Shown here piece after piece: positions 56,201 to 64,000 of a DNA stretch of 64,000 nucleotides. The position numbers and the translations under genes were made by a program. Under the pieces are notes generated by a model that saw only the letters and a list, made by a program, of their open reading frames with translations, did not search any database and was not told the origin of the DNA. The first letter of the stretch is position 1. The number at the start of each line of letters is the position of its first letter. The stretch covers positions 10,771,001 through 10,835,000 of the forward strand of contig NC_079888.1 of assembly GCF_029227915.1 (NCBI RefSeq), in the 5' to 3' direction. The stretch comes from Hydractinia symbiolongicarpus (Eukaryota; Cnidaria; Hydrozoa; Anthoathecata; Hydractiniidae).

Positions 56201-59200
56201 ATTTGAAGGATCTGAGCTACTGAGAGAATTGTCACAGAAACCACGAAAAACTTCTTGCTTACAACGCTATATAGCTAACAATGGAACCCAATAATACCAA
56301 AATTAAAATAAAACTACACCACTAAACTACTTTACTATGATTTAGATCACTACCTACACTACATTTTTGTAGCAGGAAATAAATTTGTTCTTCAGGTTGT
56401 AGATATAGCTCCTGGAACATTATTGGAACATGTTAAGCCACTTGAGCTGTTTCCTGGTTTCAACTTGGAAGGCTACCCAAACAGAGATTCGACTGTGTAT
56501 GTTGACAAGTACGGTTTGTATGATGTGAAGACAATGCTTCGTGGAACTATGAGATACAAGGTGAGACTGTACTAGTTATGAAAGCTGTGAAGATTTGTAT
56601 TGTAGTGTGTCCAGGATACTGACCTCCTTCGGATAATCACTAATTTTTTTTATTTTTTTTTTTACGCCATCCATAAGTTTGCTCAAATACGACAAAAAGT
56701 TGAATATTCCAGGATAAGTAAATTTATGGACCATGATCAATGTTACAAAATATCTTAAATCATCGTTTACCTTCATGAATTAGTTTTTCTTTCAATAAAT
56801 AGAAACGTACTAAACAAATACCTGTGAAGGCATTGATTGTATCATCGCACCCTATAATTTTACTATTTTTTTTGTATTTGGTCCATTTTTCTAAAACGTT
56901 GTACAAAAATCTTAGTTATTATTAGAATATTTTAAGTTGATTTGATTGGCTAACAGTTGCATTGTAATACCTCGTCACGTCAATGTTACAACTATCCTAA
57001 ATTATCGTTTACATTTAAAAAAGGGCATTGATTGGACAGTTACGTACATGCTTATCTAGACTCTTCTTCATGGGTTAGTCTAAAATTATAAGAATCGCGA
57101 ACCAGAGAATCAATATAACCAAAAAAAATGTCTCTACTACACAGCGTGTGCTAATTATTTCCCGTAGACTGTTCAATCTGAAGATAATTTATTTTATTAC
57201 TATAAATATACAAATACACGTATCAACGTTATGTGAATACGACTTTTTCAAATGGTCTTTTTAACAAGATTGTCTCGCCTCCTTAACACTTCACTACTAT
57301 CCTTCATTTTAAAAAAAGTCTCCTCAAATCTCATTCTAGAAAACTTGTGAAATCACGTGCTAGTATATGAGTGAATTTCAACTTAAGAAGGGGTTAACCT
57401 AAAGATGAGTTTGTTAGAGGTTTATTAACCCTACTGAGCAAGCTAATTTTGGGGTTTTAAGGTTCTGATAGTCAAAATATGTTGTATGTCTGTAGAACTT
57501 TTCCGACGTGTGTCAAGGCTTGATGAAGCTTGGTTGTTTGAATGAGAATACAAACAGTGGTTTTGAAGATGGCAAAGTGTTAAATTGGGTATGATAAATC
57601 TGTATTTTTTTATAGATTTTATGTCTTTACCTTAATAATTGTCTTTTTTGTTCTTTTTTTGTGCTCTTTTTTGTAAGCTTGTTCGTACAGAATAGTTAAC
57701 TTAAATAAAGTCGACAACTAATTTGTGAATTTACTCCACCAACCCACGGTACTGGAAACTACAACTGCTAGGATGCCTGCCGTTTTAGACGTGGAGTTGT
57801 GCTTTAAGTTACGACGTAGAATAAGCAAAGCAAAGATATCAAATCTTTCACAATCCTAAGAGTGTAACATAATGCTGAAATTGTTTTTTTAAAAATGAAG
57901 AAATATTTGGCAAGTGCTGAGCTATGTTTCAGAATGGTCAAAACATTAATACATTAATCAAATGTAACTCAAAGTTTAGAAAGCAGAAATAAGAAAAAAA
58001 ACACAGACAGTAATACACCAGAGGGAACAGTAGCTACACACTTGACCTATGAATTTTATTTTCATTTCAGCAAAAGATAATGAATACGTTGCTTGGTTCT
58101 AACAATCTGTCTCATGATGACTTGGCTATCATTGTATACGATAAACTTTCTCGAAATGACGTGGCTATGAAAGGCGTACAAACGTGAGTGTATTTTGTTG
58201 GATGCACTGCATCTTGGAGAAATAATTCTTGGCAAGTTACTTTAAATTAATGCTTATTTGAGGACATTTATCATGCAACTGTTTGGGTTTTTTTTGGACT
58301 GCTGCTTCCTTTTTAAATTTATTTTTTACTCAATATTCATTACAGTCTAGGTTTGTTATCACCCGAAAAAGAAGTCGCATGGGCTTCGAATCCCTTGGAC
58401 ACACTATGTACGTACTTAGCAAAAGAATTAGTCTATGGTGGGTATTCAGTTATATGTTCTTTTTATCACAGCGATTTTGTATTTTTACTTTCGATAGTGT
58501 TGAATAAAACCACTTTACTGCTATGCTCGGACAATTTTTTTCCATGGCGTTACCTCGTTTTAGTTAGAGTTTAATGTGACCAACCGGTCAGAAAAAATAG
58601 GATTCGAAGGACAAAAAAGTCTGGTAAAGGTTTGATCTAGGGAAAAAAGGTCTTGGGTATCTGGAAGTATGACGTCCGGTGTAGATTGGAAAAAATTGAT
58701 CCTTTCGGAGGATCTTGGGAATATCAGAAATCATAGGAATCATTCCGAAATGAGTTTCAAACTTTAGATCTGCGGCCAAACAGACAACACTATTATTTTT
58801 TAAAAAGACCACATTCAAATCACGCGTTAAAAACGTTCATTTAAATTACGTGTTGTTATTTTCAGAGCAAAATTTCTGTTGGCGTAAGACCTCGCCCTGG
58901 AGATGAGCTACAAAATGTCTCAAGTATTAGGCCTTAATTAAACCGTTCCTTAAGAATTTCATTTGATTACGAGTTTGTACAGCTTAATTGTGTGTATTTG
59001 TTTTTTATTTCGATATTTTTCAGAACACGCAGAACGTGACTTAATACTACTAAACCATGAAGTTGGAATCGAATGGCCAAACGGAAAACAGGTAGGCAGC
59101 CATTGCAACAACCAAAATATTAATTTGCTATATACACATTTTTATATTTATTTATTTGTTTATTTATATTTACCTTTTGATATTGTAGGAAACGCGAAAC

Positions 59201-59736
59201 ATTAGTTTAGTGAGCTATGGCGATCCAGATGGCTGTAGTGCGATGGCGCGTACAGTGTCCACGCCAGCCGCCATTGCTGCCCGGATGATGTTAGATGGTA
59301 GGTTGACTATAACGCGAAGAAATTTTCAGGAGCATTATTTCCGCGATTTTCAATGTCGCGATCCTTTCTTTGTGGGTCTGTCGCCAGCTAAAAACCAAGA
59401 ACGAGACCAGTCGAGTTTACATTCATCCAGTCTAGAAAACAGACTTCTGTTTTCTTGATGTGAAAAATTGATTCATTATTGAGCCCAGTAAATAAATCAA
59501 GGAAAGAAAGCCATTTTTTTAATTTACAGGTCTAAAAAATTGTATTTTACAAGCCAAATATTTTTTTATTATTTGCAGGTCAAACAGTTATTTATTTACT
59601 GGACAATTTTTTTCTTTTAGGAGAAGTTGTTACTAAAGGAAATGTTATTCCTTTGTCTCGGGAGCTGTACGACCCCATGTTGAAGCGCTTGTCAGCTGAA
59701 GGAATACGATGGACGACAAAATCAACGTTTTCTTAA
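53230..59736 (+). CDS. AASS: AASS, exons 14-26: saccharopine dehydrogenase half
   Basis: Exons: 53230-53366, 53656-53785, 54460-54570, 54681-54789, 55497-55573, 55973-56036, 56396-56560, 57496-57588, 58071-58183, 58346-58437, 59024-59091, 59189-59297, 59621-59736. Phases agree, giving about 940 aa for the whole gene (the human protein is about 926). The Rossmann motif [17 protein letters not shown] opens the domain. Others are [62 protein letters not shown] and [12 protein letters not shown]. The domain oxidises saccharopine to glutamate and aminoadipate semialdehyde. The gene shows no frameshift or lost splice site despite the transposon in intron 2. Stop at 59734-59736. Confidence 0.95.
55652..55772. 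repeat. Intronic direct repeat, copy 1
   Basis: Contains TTTGTATTTGGTCCATTTTC, AAAACGTTGTACAAAAA and GTTGATTTGATTGGCTAA. Copy 2 is at 56855-56973 with similar spacing and about 85-90% identity by eye. Probably an interspersed repeat present twice in neighbouring AASS introns. Confidence 0.7.
56855..56973. repeat. Intronic direct repeat, copy 2
   Basis: Second copy of the 55652-55772 repeat, same orientation. Confidence 0.7.
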
Positions 59737-62417
59737 ACACGCAGACCTGTAGGAACTTAGAAGAATTTTTAGAAGAACAGTTTTATTTATTAAACAAAAA
59801 GTCGAGTTTATGGAAGTAAAATTTATATGTAATTTTTTTAAAGAATTTTTTTACGCAGACTACCTTTACAGAATTTATTTACATAAGATAATAATAATAA
59901 TAATAATAATAATAAAGAATCAGCCTGAAAATCCAACAACTTTGGGTAATTTAATATTGGTCATAACTTGCTAGCCTCGCCTTTAAAGAAGTTGCTATGG
60001 CACGTTTCATGATAACACTTTTCTGGTGATGCATCTATAGCGATTTAAGAAATTTTATAGTGTCTTTCAACAACATTACAACATTTTGAAACATTACATT
60101 CAGAATGGTACATTGTAATGTTTTCTTTTCATTGTTTTTAATGCTTAAGATCTATTTTCCCTATCGAAAATGACTAATCTGATTTCTGTCTGTGTAACTG
60201 ACATTTTTATTTAAAGGATAGTAACTCATCGGTCTTTCGTTACGCCCATCCTGTTATGGCGTTATGGCGTCAGGGTCAGCTTAAATTGAACCAATCAGAT
60301 AATAGTGTTATATGTACTTATTTTCATCAAGCAGAGTATTTCGAACAGAACAAAGGGCTTTTGATTGCTTGACAAAAATTTTTCCAATAAAAAATAGATT
60401 TTTTTTTACCTTGCAGCGAAATATCACATAACTAGAATCTTTAATTAATTCGTTTCGCACAAAATATTTCGCACATAGTGGGTATCAGTGCGTAGTATTT
60501 AAACATTTCGATGCACTTTGGACCCGCTTCGGTTTGGTGAAGTTTAGAATGTTAAAATTTTGCAGACTACTTTGTGGGTTCTTTATGTAACTGTGGCGCT
60601 GTTTTCCTTGCCTCATTTCATTCATTCATTCCTTTAATATTTTTTCTTCTTGTTTTATAAACATAAGGTTGGTCCACTTGCGAAGTATTTGTAGATACTT
60701 TTTCGTTAGGTAGAAAAATGAAAACATACCCGATTTTTTAGTAAGAAATAAAAGCAAACGAAACTATTAGAGTACATGTTAGTATGATGTATTGGTTGAC
60801 TCAATATTTCGCCTAATATCTGCATTCTGAATTTAAATTACGGTTTATACTTTTTAAAGTGTGGAGAAGAAGGCTTTTTATCATTATTTTATGCACTCCT
60901 CCGTTGTTGGTTGTCTTGATTTCTACCACTATCAGTAGATTTTTCTTTTTTTGTCAATACGAAATATCATTTTTCTTGACACTTTTTGTAATAAGTCTTT
61001 AGCTCAGAGAATAAAAAATGTGACATACGATCCGTACACGGGATTCCTCATTTTCTATGCACAGTAACACTGAACCGCTGAACTTGCCTTGTGTATTTAT
61101 ACCTTTAGTTTAGTTTTGTTCTTAAAGGTAAAAATAGGACCATTTTGTCTTATCTTATGAGACAACGTTCAATTATTTCTTTTATTGAGCATAACGCAAG
61201 CATACTTAGCCTGATATCGTGTTTTTGCACAAGAATATCCCAGCCTGATTTCGAATTTTTACTTATTCATAGAAAAAACAATAATATGAAAACTTATATA
61301 ACGAGTACGAAAAAAGTTGGATGATCTTTTATGTTTGTTTCTGTTTCTTTATATTTATTGTTTCCAGGGCCAAACCCAGAGTCCAAAGGATAAAAGATGT
61401 CCTAACTTCATAACATTCTGTGTGTGATGTTTTTTTGGAAGAAATTCTGTAATAATATTCTTTGTGTGTTTCTATGGCGGAAGAATGGTGTTACGATACA
61501 CAATATAAAAAATGCGGTACTTTTAACGACGACTTCCTGTGGTTGTACGCACTAACGACTGGGCAGTACATCTATGTTTTTAATACCCGTTTTTAGCATG
61601 TCCTTTCGCATAATGAATGGTTCACAGTAGCGATAGCTCTCTGTGCGATTTTGTAATTGTGCTACGGACACACAAAAGTACGGGTGTAAGCATGGATGTA
61701 CCGACGGGCTAATGACTAGATTAATACAATATTAGCAAGGTATGTCAGATTGACTTTAAAGCCCGCCATAAAAATTGATAAACTCAGATTTATACGTATT
61801 GGGAATGATCAGTCCATCATGACTTCCTAATATATTTGATTGCAGATTTGTTATGCAACTCGGAAGTCAATGACAGGAAATTATTTAAAAAAACGCACGA
61901 AATCGAATGAGTATTTTTTTCCTTTGTTGCACTAATAAATTAAGTGACAATATTTACAGAACAACTCTCCTTCGTAGATATTTTAAATAGTATATATTCA
62001 GGACCAGCTGAATTCAGTTATTTTCTAAATAAATTCTCTTTTTTAAACACAAGGAAATTATTTACACGTACAAAGCTACCAGATCCAGCTGGTGCAAACA
62101 AAATTGTTTGTGGTATGTACAAAAAATACCACAGAGTAAGTAAAAAGTCGTTAGTCTTAAACAGGAAATATGCGTGTGCCTATATGGATATGTACAGGAT
62201 GGTAGTTTAACAAATCTTTGCTGCCTGCTCCAATAAAGACGTTTTTGAAATCATTCCAAAACATAGGATGTGAGTGTTGAAGATAGGAAGTTCCAACTCT
62301 TCCTTAAGTTTGTTTATTAAATTTTTCGCTTTTCAATCACCGCTTGTATAGATGTCCAGCATCTTATGTTTACCGTCTTCAGCAGGTCAACAACATCAGG
62401 ATTTTCTTTTTCGAATC
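59737..62417. other. Intergenic region between convergent AASS and kinase genes
   Basis: AASS 3' UTR with an (AAT)n run at about 59887-59915 containing AATAAA. Beyond it, AT-rich DNA. A plus-strand open frame at 61944-62210 (88 codons, with LFTRTKLPDPAGANKIVCGM) has no recognised family, and I do not call it a gene. Confidence 0.45.
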
Positions 62418-63856
62418 TCAAGATTCATTTTGTAGATCAGTTGATTTGCCAATGACGGAACGAAGTAGCTTATTTAAATTCGAAAGTATGGTTTTTAATT
62501 GGCAGTTTATACGTGATAGTAACGAAGTTTTTTTGGCGCGTTGTTGTTGACAGTTAGCCTCGCTTTCCTGTTGAACAGATGGGAATCTGTCTTTTTTTAG
62601 GTATGGATGATTGAGAAGATCCTGCGCAGACGGTCGACATCTCGGATCCCTAAAAGCAGAAAGTCTTATACAATAACTTAAAATTCGAGTAGGTAATTTT
62701 CTTCCGATGTTAAACCAAAGCAACAACGAGTGAGCAAATGTTAATTTTATTTTTCGATATAAGCCACAGCCAATTTTTGAAAAGTGTTTTACCTTTTAAA
62801 ACATTGATAAAAAAAGTCCCCCAGTGAATCCGATAATCCTGATGGTATTTCGGGCGACTTTCTACCAGATCCAATATTATACATGGCAGACATTGGTTCC
62901 ATGTTACTGAAAGGTGGTTTGGTTGTTAGCATTTCAATCATGGTGCATCCAATGCTCCTAAAAACAAACAAAACGTAAAAATGCTGACGCACGGCTAATT
63001 AAGTATTTTAACATCTAAAATATTCATTCTTTTTGCTACTGTGTTCAACAGCTACAGTAATAGATTCGAAAATCTGTATCTTTAAAGTTGGAAAACTTTG
63101 TTGTCTGAACTTAGAACAACAACGTATTAGAATAACATATTCATTTTTTCTTATTACTTACCAGATATCAGCTTTTCGTCCGTAACCAATGTTCGTCGGT
63201 GTTGCCTTGATTACCTCAGGTGCCATCCAATATGGGCTACCGAGCACTGACTGTAGGTCACTCATCATGCTGCATCTCTGCAATTAAAAATAATTTAAAA
63301 GTTTGGTCATTTTCGGTGGTGAGTTGAAAATTTTTTTTGTAACATAACGAGTTTCAAATATGACCTTGGAAACCGGAAACGACTTACCTCTATTTTCTTC
63401 GACAAGCCAAAATCGGCTAGTTTAACATTCACGTGATTTAAATCAAGTAAGATATTTGCGCCTTTGATGTCTCTGTGTATGACCATGTTCACGTGGAGAT
63501 AAGAAACACCTTCGATAATTTGTTGCGTGTATTTACGTAGTTGCTCTTCACCGAGACCTCCAACTCGCTGTACCAGATCGTGCATGTTGCCCTGGCAATA
63601 GAAAAGGTTATCGAGGTAATGACTTGCACAAACAAGTTGAATGACACAGAGGTTTTAGAAGCTTTCAAAAACTTACTTTTTTGTGTACAGAATTACTTAA
63701 ATTATCGGTCGATAAAATGGCACTTACTCCTGGCATGTACTCCATAAAGATATACATGGAAGAGGGTTTGACTTTCTCAAATCCATAATACTGAAGAATG
63801 TTCTTGTGGCTTAAATTTCGAAGCACACCAATTTCGTTGTCGAGCTCCTGTACTTG
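62418..63856 (-). CDS. MAP3K-type protein kinase, C-terminal exons (partial)
   Basis: Exons on the minus strand, 5' to 3': 63728-63856, 63388-63591, 63162-63277, 62793-62957, 62418-62649. All junctions keep phase. Visible kinase motifs: FMEYMPG hinge, VIHRDIKGANILL catalytic loop, KLADFGLSKKIE with DFG, GSPYWMAPEVI with APE, SIGCTMIEMLTTKPPFSNME and RCRPSAQDLLNHPYL. This is the STE11/MEKK style of Ser/Thr kinase that activates MAP2Ks. The tail (about 60 residues after the domain) is basic and Ser-rich. The ATP-binding Gly loop and the N-terminus lie beyond the right edge. Confidence 0.9.
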
Positions 63857-64000
63857 CTAAAACATAAAAAATTCTACGGTTTAAAATAAGATGACGTTAC
63901 TATAAGATACAGTGGTGTCATTTTCTGACTTATTTACAGGGCTTATATTACACGGCTTCTTTTAACATCGGTTTCGTTTAAATTTTTGAAGCCCTGGGAA

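Noticed and set aside
59210-59458. Separate ORF after AASS exon 25
   Set aside because: It is exon 25 read on into its intron; the splice donor GTAGGT at 59298 ends the coding part.

Overview
The window is animal nuclear DNA. It is AT-rich and holds intron-split host genes together with tRNA-derived SINEs, LINE remnants, a Penelope-like element and two large Maverick/Polinton DNA transposons. The abundance of Polintons and the AT-rich introns suggest an early-branching animal, probably a cnidarian. That placement is inference, not a measurement.

Layout. 1-306: terminal exon of an unrecognised host gene. 307-3607: AT-rich DNA, a TTATTG microsatellite and the 5' part of a decayed LINE. 3614-22306: Polinton 1 (18.7 kb, terminal inverted repeats of about 320 bp, perfect 6-bp target duplication TAGCTA), inserted into the LINE, whose 3' part resumes at 22313. 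It carries protein-primed DNA polymerase, integrase, packaging ATPase, major capsid protein, conserved virion-type proteins, and accessory genes (ankyrin-like, Bro-N, Fic, HNH). Several genes are broken (polymerase, capsid, ankyrin-like gene, and a membrane gene split by a SINE), and the integrase has lost a catalytic Asp. 22.9-31.8 kb: mostly non-coding DNA with an unclassified palindrome-rich element, a SINE, a LINE RT relic on the minus strand and a Penelope-like RT that runs into a long TA microsatellite.

31886-59736: a complete host gene for the bifunctional lysine-catabolism enzyme AASS (lysine-ketoglutarate reductase / saccharopine dehydrogenase), 26 exons whose phases all agree, about 940 aa. 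Its second intron contains Polinton 2 (33850-44226, 10.4 kb, about 250-bp TIRs, 5-bp duplication GGTAT). Polinton 2 has the opposite orientation to Polinton 1 and is internally deleted: it keeps the polymerase N-terminal region and the ATPase C-terminal half, now adjacent, and has lost the polymerase core. 62418-63856 on the minus strand: the C-terminal exons of a MAP3K-type protein kinase that continues past the right edge.

The most interesting material is the regulatory grammar of the two Polintons. Comparing two divergent copies shows (i) an AATAAA-type motif directly in front of most start codons, (ii) strong hairpins at most gene 3' ends, some containing the stop codons of convergent genes, recalling the hairpin rule of giant viruses and virophages, (iii) a palindrome with exactly 16 bp between two divergent start codons in both copies, (iv) TIRs carrying host-type CRE, E-box and NRF1 sites, and (v) small GC-rich palindromic inserts inside coding sequences. 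Accessory genes at the non-polymerase end differ completely between copies (27-residue ankyrin-like repeats versus a Cys-rich mini-protein plus a DUF4116-like relic).
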